64,000 nt of DNA from Branchiostoma floridae (lineage: Eukaryota > Chordata > Leptocardii > Amphioxiformes > Branchiostomatidae). Shown here piece by piece: positions 1 through 12,300 of the stretch (position 1 is the first letter of the stretch; every line of letters begins with the position of its first letter). The stretch lies in assembly GCF_000003815.2 (NCBI RefSeq), contig NC_049983.1, positions 18,648,196 to 18,712,195 on the forward strand, written 5' to 3'. The notes under the pieces are model-generated. The model did not search any database. It was not told the origin of the DNA and saw only the letters and a list, made by a program, of their open reading frames with translations. The position numbers were made by a program, and so were the translations under genes.

Positions 1-26
1 GCCCTGGTGCCTACAGCCCTAGTGCT
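1..26 (+). repeat. Fragmentary duplicate of the start of the exon at 117
   Basis: 'gccctggtgcctacagccct' at the window edge repeats 123-142 inside the first visible exon, then diverges and lacks a donor. It is a partial tandem duplication cut by the window start. Confidence 0.7.
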
Positions 27-116
27 GCTTTCTATAACAGGTTTGCTATGATATCTTGTTATAAGATATAATTTCAGCACATGCGGTGACACAGTATTAC
101 TTCCCATTCTGCCCAG

Positions 117-324
117 GCCCGTGCCCTGGTGCCTACAGCCCTGGAGCTGTTGGCCCAACAGGGCACCCTGCACCTGCGCGGGCCCATCCTGTCCGACCTG
201 CTCAGTAGAGGCTACAGCCAGGCCATCTGTACAGCTGCTGCAGGTGCCTTCCTCAAGGCCCTGTCGTCGGGGGAGACAGTCAGGGTACTGCTGACCCAGC
301 CTGACCTGGCACTGGCTCACACAG
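117..324 (+). CDS. RCC1-repeat gene, first visible exon (visible residues 1-69)
   Basis: Acceptor 'ctgcccag' at 109-116 and donor CAG|GTGGGG at 325. It enters in phase 0 and leaves in phase 1. The translation is Leu/Ala-rich and probably helical (ALELLAQQGTLHLRGPILSD), with no recognised domain. The gene must continue upstream, because the exon is open from its first base and no initiator context is visible. Confidence 0.85.
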
Positions 325-3300
325 GTGGGGCTTTCTTTTCTATTCATCTATCTTCTTCTTCTTGTTCCTTTTCATCCTGACGGACGTTCAATTCTGGTGG
401 GCTCTGCAGTGTGCAACTAGTCCGGCTCTGCTCCTACACTGTTTGCCACAAGTTGAGCATACAAAGAAAGTTGTATATATCTATCTATTGATATTTATAA
501 CATCATGGAATGACACAACAGGTGACTATCGACTTTTCAAGATGACAACTTGGCAACTATAAGGTTTGCTCACTCACACATTTACAGGGATGGACTCCTC
601 CCCTTTTTTAATAAGTGCAGTGGGATCTCTAATGTTCTCAAGGTTGGGCTGTACATGTTCTCAAACCCAAGGCCTCCAGGCTTTAAGCCCCATCAGAAAG
701 GATTAGTCCCTACCCAAATTGCCATTATAGGTAACTCATTTTAACCATTGTTGAGTTAGAAAATAGGTGTGAAGTGCCTTTCCTCTACATTGGGGCCTGC
801 TCAGAATTTGAATCTAGATCTTCATATTCTAAGTCTTGAACCCTAACCACAGGACCATGACCTTGCCCCCATGTCCCCCCCCCCCCCCCCCCCCCCAGGC
901 ATGCTGTACTCCTGTGTGCCCCAGCTGGATGACAGTACACTGCTGAGCCTAGCCAGGGTGTTTGACCCCTCCCGACCTCAGGTCTCCAGGGCTCTTCACA
1001 TGGCCAGGGCCAGACACAGGTCTGTGGACCATTCAATTACGGAAATAAAGATTCATGCATGTTGTTTTAATGACTATTTCAGGCAATTGTCAAATTCACA
1101 AGTAACTCTTCATGTTTGCCATTTCCAGATTTCACCATTGTAAGTCTCATAATGTTTATGGTGGCTTACTTTTGATGGTTTTCAAGGTGACCTCTTAATG
1201 CAAAATCATAATATACATGTGTGTATGTTTTGTATTTCAGTATTGTACGAGAGAGTTGTTTTGACTGCAAATTTGAAATACTGGGAAAACCTCCTTTTCC
1301 CTCCTGAAATTAAATCACTGTAAAAGACAAATGCATTTACAATATTTCAGGCATGCTTTCTGTAATCCAGCGTAAATGTGCTTTAGTATATTCTAAAGAC
1401 AAATGTGATTTATAAGTAATAAGCTATAATTTCCAAAAGAAAAATTGGACTTAGAGTCCATTCCAAGACACCATGCGGATGTTTGTGGCCATTGTTTAGA
1501 ATTGATTTGAATGTTTTGTAATTATATGTCTAGGACATTTGATACTTCAGAAATATTTGTAACACTGTTTCAACTTTATAAATATTTCCCTGGTCCTGTA
1601 AAACTTTGGAAATATTCATCGTGTGGAATTGGATACTTCTAATGGTTTCTAAATAATGATAACAACATTCTACCATTATTTACCATTTTCTACCATTTTT
1701 TGTAAATGGTTGAGTGGGCTGGGAAGATAGCAATTCACACATCCTTGCAAAGTATGGCTGGGTGCCATGCAACAATGGCCCACCACAAAGGATCCACCAG
1801 TACCCAGCAGTAAAATCTAAAAATATACAGATGCAACAATAGGGCTTAGTTTTATGGGGGCAATAAACTAATTTAACCATTTGGCCAGGTTTACCATTTT
1901 TTGTAAATATTTGTAAATGTGAAATAATCACACAGAGGTTTCACAATTATTCTAAATAAAGATATTTTTGTACAGTTACTTTCAAAATGTTTCTAAAATA
2001 TTCAAAGGAATTCAAATATATGAGTATTTTCTCAGTCAATTTTTTTAAAATAATCTAATTATTGTGGCTCAGATATTCTTTTATTCAAAATAATTCAGAC
2101 TAATTATAAATATCGCCTAAAAACCCTCATGGTGTCTTGGAATGGACTCTACCCAAATAATGTGATTTCCTTTGTTTGTTTTCCCCAGAACCACCTCCTC
2201 CTCAAGCATCCTGTCCATCAGCAGTCTGGACAGTGACCAGTCCCACCCAGACCCAGGCAGCCGGGCAGCCACAGCCCGCGAGCTGGTGCAGTTCTTCCTC
2301 TATGTGCTCATTGTGATCAACTACAGGTAGGTGAAGTGGCATATAAATGAACAAACTAGACAGTGAACACGCATTCTTGTTAGCAGTATGGACAGTGACC
2401 AGTCCCATCCAGACCCAGGCAGTCAGGCAGCCACCGCCCACTGCCCAGTTCTTCCTCTATGTGCTCATTGTGCTCAACTACAGGTAAAGTGGCTTATTTG
2501 TGCAATGTCATATGACTGCGCAAGAAATGAACACTTACATACTTGTTAGCAATTGAAGGGAAGTGAAACTTGAAATTGAAATGCCTAATGCCCCCCGCTG
2601 ACCCTTCCTTCCCTCCTCTTCCCACAATCCCATCACAAATTATCAGCAGCTGATTTTCTATATCTTTAACATCTCCGTCCTTCAATTGATGGCATTTCAG
2701 CACCATGGAAGTCAGCAAGGTTGTTGGGAAGGAGTGAGGAGCTGGGAGAGATAGGGGAGGAACAGGAAAAGGAGAATGAAGACCTTTATTGTACATGTAT
2801 ATCCCATTGGTCGATTTATTCTATATCAGAACTAACTTACCAGTAGAATTGGTTACTCTGCTAGATTGCAATCTCTATGCATAAAGTTCTGTGGAGTTTG
2901 TTCAATTGTCATCATTGACATATATTATTATTTTTTATACTTGTTGTTTTTTGCATGTAGGAGAGACCACCATTGTGAACACGGTGGCCCAGAGACAGCT
3001 GGTGAGGTGCCTGTAAAAAGGAAACCTCCACTTTCACAGGCAGCTGTGGTGTCCTGTGGACAACAGCATGTGGCACTTTTAACAGGTCAGTTTTCATCAA
3101 ACCCTAGATGTGTCTGGGTTTGATAGCAAAAATTGGGTCCTTGTCTCTGGTTGTCTGTTAACTGATAGCTTTTGCTTCTATTGACTTCTTTACTGAGTGC
3201 AGTAGAGCATGCACATTTTGTGGAACTGGAACTACTTAATTCTTCCTATTTGAAAGTCTGCAAATGAAATGCAGTTTGTGGAACTGGAACTACGTAATTC

Positions 3301-6300
3301 TTCCTATTTGAAAGTCTGCAAATGAAATGCAGTTCTGAAAAAGCTGCGAGAAAGCCCAAGCTTATGTCACTTCTTCCTGAGCTCAAGAGCTGTCTCCCAC
3401 AAAAAATGGTAATCATAGCTTGTTGAGGACCCATACTAGCAAAACTGGAAGTTCTGTTGTTGTACCAAGAAAAAACACCATGGGCCCAAAATCTAATAAT
3501 TTCTTCAATTGGTCAAGTCCTATCCAAATTTCATAATCAATAGATTTTATGGAGTTATAGTTGCATGGAGTAATGCTGCAAAACAGTTAACACCACTCCA
3601 CACAAACTTCATTACACTGTTACCAAACAATACCAAGATTATAACCTCCTTGGTGAAGGTAATGAGTTTCTCATTACCTGTATATCAGTCTGTGTAACAC
3701 AAACTCTGCTGTCCGGGGTTGTAACTTGCCCCTCCCCACAGCCAGCAGATGTTGGTGGGCTGCTATAACTTATAGTATAAGCGAGATTTAATCAGCCTAC
3801 TTTTATACTTCCTATTTTCCAGAGGAGGGAGTTTACACCTGGGGGAAGCCCCACCAGGGCCGGCTGGGACACGGTCAGCTGCTGGGGGACAGTGGGTATG
3901 TGCCGCCCATGCGGGTGGAGACCCTGTCCATACAGCGGGTACAGGTCATGGCTGTGTCATGTGGGCAGGACCATACACTGGCACTGTGTGACAATGGGGT
4001 AGGTTGGGCTTAATTTTGTTGAAATCTGAAAAACTAGATTTAAGGGTGAATGGAATGGAGAATCTCTCGTAATGTTAATGCTAAGTTGTTTTTTACTCTA
4101 ATTGTGTGTGGAGATTCTTTGTTTTCAGTGTGGGCTGGTGTGTGTCCATAGTTATTTGAATACACTGTGAGTAGAGTGTCAGGAAGTGAGTGGAATGATG
4201 ATGCACAAAGGTCAGACTTGCCACAGTACAATGAGTTGTCAATCAGTCATGGAAATCCAGGCCATGGGGTCAATGAAAGAGGCTTTGATCTAAATGCATG
4301 GGCAGGTATTGGTTTTGTCTGTTGTTGTTGTTTTGCAGATTTTTTTTCGAACTCTTGTTGTTTCTTGTACCCAGTTGTTTATGGGTTTTATTCCATCTTA
4401 CTTGTAGCAGGTCTATGCGTGGGGTTCTTCAACCTACGGTCAGCTGGGTTTGGGAGACTGGGACAGACAGACCCACCCGACCCTGGTCACCCAGCTGAAG
4501 GATGTGTTTTGTGTTGCTGTGGCAACAGGACAGTACCATTCTACAGCCCTGGATGGGGAGGGAAGGTTAGTGTTCTGTGGACTATGTTGGTGAACTGTGT
4601 ATTGACTGATGTGTGTTTTATGCATGTTTCAGGCCTTCAACCTTAACATGTGTACAATGTAGTTAAAACTGTGAACCGATTTATTCAAATACTGCTATGA
4701 GTATGATTAGTAGACATGATAATTTTTATACTTTTTCCACCAGGGTGTGGACCTGGGGCTGGGGTGTACATGGGCAGCTGGGTCAGGGGAACGCAGAGAA
4801 CCTGAACAAACCTCACCTGGTGGCAGCAGTACAGAACGCTGTCCAGGTGTCTACTGGGTATGCACACACTGCAGTGCTGACCAGGTCCGTATCTGGGGCT
4901 CAAAATTCTATGGATGTTTGAGTGGGAAAAATACGGGGAGGATTGAATGAGCCTATGAAGAACAAAAGAAATCATAGAATAAACGGAATGGACTTTTCAA
5001 ATGAGCATGGTCAAAATGCAATGTTGCAATATGTTAAGTACATGTAGCATCCAAGTAGAGACATGCCTGGAAACATATGCTCGACAAGAATCATTCCTTT
5101 TTACTCAAAGACCTGTAAGATAAGGGTTTTTCATAGCTTCAGGACAATTATGTCCAATTTGAATTTTTGTACATGTTTAACTGTGTATATTTTAGTGAGT
5201 ATGTACAGATATTCTATTCTGAAGTCTGTGTAAAAGCAATGAAACTGATCCTCTGAGTTGTATTTATATGTGCAGGAGTGGAGAGGTCTTTACATTTGGA
5301 TGTGGTCTCCATGGCCAGCTGGGACACGGTGCTACCGACAAAGTCAGCATCCCCCAGAGAGTGCAGGGGATTATGGGTAAAGTCGCTCAAGTTGCCTGTG
5401 GACTCTTTCACACGGTAAGCTCTGCAATAAGTTATCAACACCTCCATAAATTCTATTCAATTTTTGTTTAGTTTACAGAAGAGCTGGGTCTAAATCAGGC
5501 ACATTCTACAGTGAAATAGTTTTAGATATTTGTCGCGGCTCAACACTCAACTCCTGTGTTCTACACAACAATACACTGCAGAACAACACTGATCCTACTA
5601 GGCACGATGCTCTTACAACCAACACAGAAATATTGGCATTTAACTCTATTTTTGCTTTTAAAAAATCTTCTCGACCTTATAAGTTGACTGATGGACAAAG
5701 CTTTTAACCTGTAGTAATGTGAAGCTGAACAAATCATATGGCATTGGGTAGAGCTACATTAGCTTTGGAGCACCAGAGTCATCTTGACCCTAGCCTTTTT
5801 TAAACACAGATAGCTGCTATACTAATATTGTCTGAGACCAAGACAAGTATAATATTTCTATCCGACACATTCAGGTTGTCGTCACATGTAGTCAGCAAGT
5901 GTACACCTTTGGTCGCCATCCCCAAGTCTGGAAGCAGTACCTACAGAACAACTTCTAAGATTATTATTTGTCTGAGACCAAGACATTTCTAATAGTAATA
6001 TTTCCATCCAACACATTCAGGTGCTGGTAACATCCAGTCAGCAGGTTTACACCTTTGGTCGTCACCCCCAAGTGTGGAAGCAGTACCTACAGAACAGTTT
6101 CTAAAATTATTTGTCTGAGACAAAGACGTGTAACATGTCACTCTTAATATTTTCATCCAACACATTCAGGTGGTGGTCACATCCAGTCAGCAGGTGTACA
6201 CCTTTGGTCGCCACCCCCAAGTGTGGAAGCAGTACCTACAGAACAGCCGCCGACAGGCCCGTGCCAGCACCTCCTACACACAGAGCCCCGCCAAACACGC

Positions 6301-9300
6301 CATGGGGCTGTCAGGGGAGCTCTTCAAGCCCCTGTGGGTACAGTGCAGGGTGGAGGGGAGGATCAGGCAGGTGGTCGCTGGTGCTGTACACAATATGCTG
6401 TTAACCTCCTCGGGTAAGGTGGACAGATATTTATTTATTGGTGGACAGATAGATTGTGTTTGATCATGATATATTGATCGTTTACGAGTGAACGTTGTTT
6501 GTACATATCTATTAAACTTTTACCAAAAGCAGTTGGTTGAGTTTCATCCATATTAGCTCTAGAGAGAGGGTGGTCAAAATTATAGTCCATCGGAAGGATT
6601 TTGGAATTGATAATCGGGGTGTCATCTGTGACATAATCAGTTATGATAACTTATTGCATTGTTTTCACTGTACAAGTTGATTGTAAATCTCGGATCAATT
6701 CAGTTTTTACTACAAGGCCGATTTCATACATGTTTTATCAATGAATAAACCAATTACTACTACATCCTACATAATGGTGAGGTCTTGAATTTGTACATGT
6801 ATGTAATAACTATGTGTGTTAGAATCATTAACTACAAGAATTTGAAGATGTCATGCCTCTGTGAAATATTTACAGTTTTATTAGCTTCTTTTGAACTAAT
6901 AGGCTCTTTCATAGACCCTATGACCTGGAATATCTGTCAGCAGTCTGCAGAAAGTTGATAAATTACTTATCCTGTCACTCTGGCAACTCGATTACTGTCA
7001 CTTATTGAATGTGACTATTATATAGAAAGTACGTAATGTAGAAACATAGACAGACAGGTACACTCGTTTGTAATGAAATCTGGTCTAAACACCTCATATA
7101 TTGTCCAACTTTTGTCCTGAAACTTCACCTGCTTCTCTCTGTATGTGTGCTGTTCAGGTGAGGTGTTCTCCTGGGGCATGAACAACTGTGGACAGCTGGG
7201 ACATGGTGGAAGGTCAGAGGTCACCATTCCTAAGGTAGTGCATGTGCTGTCAGGGAAATCGGTGGTCGCCATAGCAGCGGGAGAGGACTTCTCTGTAGCT
7301 GTGGACAGGTAAGAGACTATCCAATGTAACTGATTGTGTACATGTACATTTACAGTGATCATAAATTTCCCCCTTGTAGATGTTCATTCTTCTCTCCTGC
7401 ACCTTCAGATTTGGTAATAAACTTCATAAATAGGTTAGAAAGTATCCCAATAAAACAATCCAAATGTAATTGGTTTTGTACATTGGTTACTTGTCTATGG
7501 CTAACACCATGCTGTTATTAGAATGATTAACGTTACATTTGCAGTCATCAGTAGTTTCCCCCTTGTAGATCTTCATTCTGCTCTTGTGCACCTACACATG
7601 AGTCAAGGTTTGGTAAGAAACTGTCCCACTAAAACTATCCAAATGTAATTGGCTTTGTACATGGCTTAGTTGTCTATTCTGCTCATTCTATTCATTCTGC
7701 TCTCCTGCACCTCAGATCAGGCAAGGTTTGGGTGTGGGGCAGGAACAGCCATGGTCAGCTGGGGATAGACATGAAGCAGAGCTCCTCCTCCTCTTCTTCA
7801 TCCTCATCACTGGGGATCTCCTCTTTCATTGGTCGAGATGTCCTCACACCCCTGCAGCTCCAGGGCATCCCTGGTGCCATCGTGCTGAGAGAAGAGGAGG
7901 ATCATGATGTCAGTGGTGAAGATGAAGAGGTATTCAATTCAATTCAATCGATTTTTTCAATCTTTATTGCACAACAACTATAACAGATACAATGTATGGC
8001 AAGCTCTAGGGCAGTACATACATAAGAAACTTGAGTCAATATCTTTACTTCTAATGCTTAAGTCTCACTTCATTTGAAGATGTAGCTGTTAATGAAGGTG
8101 TCTTTATCTGTGCTAGCCTGTATGCTAGCCTGCCTTTTTAGCTTTTGTACACTATCTTGGCTGCTTCCCTGCTGAGTAACCCAGGGAGCATACTAAAGCT
8201 AAAAATGGGCTACCTTACAGGCTTTATCTTTGCCCCAAACAAAGTTGTAATTCACAAACAGTTTTCAGCTAACAGTAGAGAATTTTGCTTGTATCTACTT
8301 TCTGTAAAATGAAGATTTACTTCAGCAGTTATGAAAAAACTTGTTCTGGTTTGCATGAGCTATCTATAAGTTATGTGTTTTCTCTACAAGTTAGCATGTC
8401 GGCTATAGCTTGTTATATCTGTGATTATTTGTAGAAATGGTATTTTTAGGAGGTTCATGTGCTGATATATCAAACAGCTTTCTGCATCTGTCAGTTTAGA
8501 GGATAACAATTGACAGTTCAGCACCAAGGACAGGATAACATTAGCCTTAGCATAGCATTTACTGCTTTGTTTTGTTTTAGTACAATGTAGAAAATTTGAC
8601 ACCAGAGTGAGTGAGTGAGTGAGTGAGTAAGTGAGTGAGTGAGTGAGTGAGTAGATTTGAAAACATACAGTAGTGTACACTCCTATGCTGTAGTCAACAT
8701 CAAGCTAATGTACGAAAGAAGAACGGTAATAATAATTGTTATGTCTAGTTTATTGTTTGAATGTTTGAATTATCAGAGCCTGGAGGACCCAGAGGATGAT
8801 GCCGGTCTGCCTGATCTGTCTACAGTAGACAAGGGTGGTCCCGCCTACGGCAGACAGGCTCTGAGAGCTGCCATCAAACACTTAGGGACATTCTACCAGC
8901 CACATGATGTCGTCAGGTATGAGATAGACGCTCTCAATTCTGTTCATTGTTACATTCATGTCATACTGGCAATCATATGGAATGTGGTAAAGTTTTGTCT
9001 AGATCAAGTTTGGTCTTGTTATCATCAGTCTGCTTCCAACAGTAGCTACAGACCACTGCTGGAAGCAGACTAAAGCTGACAATACCAAACTCCAGGCTAG
9101 GTAATATTACCATTTAAGTTATCCCAAACATGTAAATGAGAAACATCTACATCTGAAATGTCATGTCCATTGCTGTTTTCCTGCCTTTGTGTCAATTTTC
9201 TGTCCCTCTTAAATTCCTAATCCTTTTTCAAGCATGCAACATCTGTTATCAATGATAAAGTCATGAGTTGTGATGGATCTTTGTTTCCCTGCCCCCCTCC

Positions 9301-12300
9301 CCCAGGCTGTGTCAGGACTATGAGGACTGGGCCAGTGCTGCAGACATCTATGATGAGCTCAGCCTTTTCCCACAGGTAAAGCTCTCTTCAGCACTATAGT
9401 ATTGGAACGTGCTCTGCAAAGATACACTACTCTTGTAGTACAGTGTTTACTTTGATTGATACATCAGCCCATAAACATGTGGAGTTTAAACCTTCTAATC
9501 ATGCTTTAGAATATTAGGTACACAGAAGTCATTATGTAAAAAGTTAGAAAAGCTGTACTGATAATGTGTGTAGACTGAGTCAACAAGAATCAACTACACA
9601 TAATACAGTGACAAGGTGATAGACCTAGAGGACAACAGATGCACTGTTGGATCAGAAAATCTACTCCATGAATTGTTACAAGGAAGGGGATACAAACTAA
9701 GCGTCACATTTGGGACTGCATTCTGCTCACTGCAATGTTAGCAATGCCACCTTGCTGCTGTGTTAAGTAGAACTAGTCATTATTATACTGAGGAAGGTAA
9801 ATTAAAGAACTTTGTTATTTAATGGCCAGTATTGTTTCATCTAGGCTTTGGTATACAGACTGAAGGCACTCAAAAGAGCTGATTCAGAGATCTCGTCTGA
9901 TGAAGCTGTCAATCACGTGTCTTCTTACATCACCATGGTGATAGAGGACAGTACTGGAGGGTTGGATTCCAGTCAAAGACACCAGCAGCTTTTAGAAGGA
10001 GTAAGTGGCAGTACTTTGTCAAGTCCAGGAAAGACGGATTGTGATTCGTAGTAATGTAAAAGCTTTGCGACATCAGTTTTTTTAAGAGACAGTACTTTAG
10101 AAAGATACTTCAAATAAAATAGTATAGGAGTGGAAAGTAAATTAGTTAAAGATACATTTTTAGACATTGGTATTTAGAAGTGTGGAGTGAAAAGCAGTTT
10201 TTTTACTGTGTTTTAAATTCACAGTAGAAACAATACTGCAATACAGTAGTCATACAAAGAATTCATTACTGTCCAGGCAGAGGTTGGTGGGCAAGATTGT
10301 GACCTTTTTCTCAGTCTTCTCTGTCTGCACTTCTCACCAAAGGCAGAGGTTGGTGGGAAGTGCGGACAGAAAACAGGAGACCTGAGTAAAAGGTCACAAT
10401 CTTCCCTACCAACCTCTGCCTGGAGAGTAATAAAGTCTTGGTGAAGAGGTTACCACCAGAACTGAAAAAACTGCAAAAGTTTCAAGGTTTACAGTAATTT
10501 TTGTATTGTTTTGTTTGTGCGCAGGTGGTTGAGTTCTGGCAGGAGGCAGGTCTGGAGACGGCTGGGCTGGAGCCTGTGTTAGAAACACACCTGCCTACAC
10601 TGGCCTGTCCACTCTTCATGGTGCTGCACAGGTGGGGCATCTGGGCTGCTTTCTTTACTCATCACTTCTATGACAGATACATATAGTATCTCTTGTTCTT
10701 GGGGAGACGTGACATATTCAGGAACTACAGAGGTATTTCAGTTGCAGACTTTGAAACAGTATACTTGAGCAGTGTACATGACCATGTTGTCTATTCTATA
10801 GGAAGAGGGAGACACAGACTGCTGGGGAGGCTACATCTACAAAGTCTGTCAGTTTCTCCACAACCTTCCATCTGAAGCTGACCTCAGCTGTCACTCAGCA
10901 GATCATGCAGGGAAAGGTAACCACAACCTCGTCTCAGACTCATTTTTAGCTATATAAAACTGTATTAAAGATGCTTGTAATAGACAAAAACTTGCGGCAC
11001 TTGGCTATCTGACACTAAGAGTGCGAAAGAGGCAAAGATGTCAAATGTTTCTCACAGGAACAAAGGTATGCGCAATCATTACTGGGGGGAAAGTTTAGGA
11101 GCCCCTGAAAACTAACAAAGATAATCCCCAGTGCAGTGGCGGCGGCACCGGGGGGGCAGGGGGGGCGGCTGCCCCCCCTGAAAATATGTTGGGGGGGCGT
11201 CGCCCCCCCCAAAAAATCAAGCTAAAACCTTGTGTATTTTTATGATGATGGAAATTTCATAAAATCAAGCTAGTCTAACAGCAAAATTTATCCCTGAAAA
11301 TGCAAGAAATGGCGTTTCAGAGAGTCCCGATTTCAAAATTTCGCCAGACCTCCCTTGTGACGGCTGCGTCTTCGGCGCAGGACAATATGTTGCGGGAGCG
11401 TTGCTCTGAAAAATCTTTAAACCAATATAAATTGTACTATCGTACTTAGCTTAGTTTACAAGCAGAATGTGCCACTGAAATGCAGGAAATGACGTTTCAG
11501 ACGGTCAAGACTTTAAAATTTTCTCCGGACCTGCCTAGCGATGACTTCCGCCTCCGTCGCTCACAACGACATGGTGAAAATTTGTGCGTGGTAGCTTAGG
11601 TCATCGCCCTCAAACATCTTTTTCTTTGACAAAAATGACATAAGATTTAGTATAGTCTGCAAGCAAAATTTGTCCCTCAAAATACAGAAAATGTCGTTTC
11701 AGAGGGTGCAGATTTCGAAATTTTCCAAGACCAACCTTGCGACAGCTCGCATCTTCGACACTCGAAATCGTGAAATATTTTGGGGGCATTGCCCTCGCTA
11801 AAACCATGTGTCTTTCTAACAGAATTGCCATCAAACTTAGCTTAGTCTGGCAGCAAAATTTGCCCGTCAAAACGCAGGAAATGCCGTTTTAGAGGGTCTA
11901 GATTTCAAATTTCCCCGGGGGAGCATGCCCCCGGACCCCCCTAGGGTGGTCGCGCCGGAGGCGCGACTTGTAGCGCCTTCGGCGCTACGTAAGCGTGTGC
12001 CGCAAAATTCTGTCATTAAAAAGTTCGCCCCCCCAGACGAAAATTCGTGCCGCCGCCTCTGCAGTGTATAAAAATCAGGGATGGTGCCCAGGGTTGTGTT
12101 GGTGACAAAAGCAAAGTATAGCAAGATAAACAACAGAATAATTAACAATAAGTTCTACACTTAGGTTCCTCTGGAGCAAGAAGAGGCCTTACAAGAAGCA
12201 ATACTTGGATCCAACCACAGCAGCCTGCTCCCGTTGCCTAGCAACTCGGACAACCTAGTTCCGGAGGACAAGCTGTGGCAGGAGATCATGCATAACCTCC

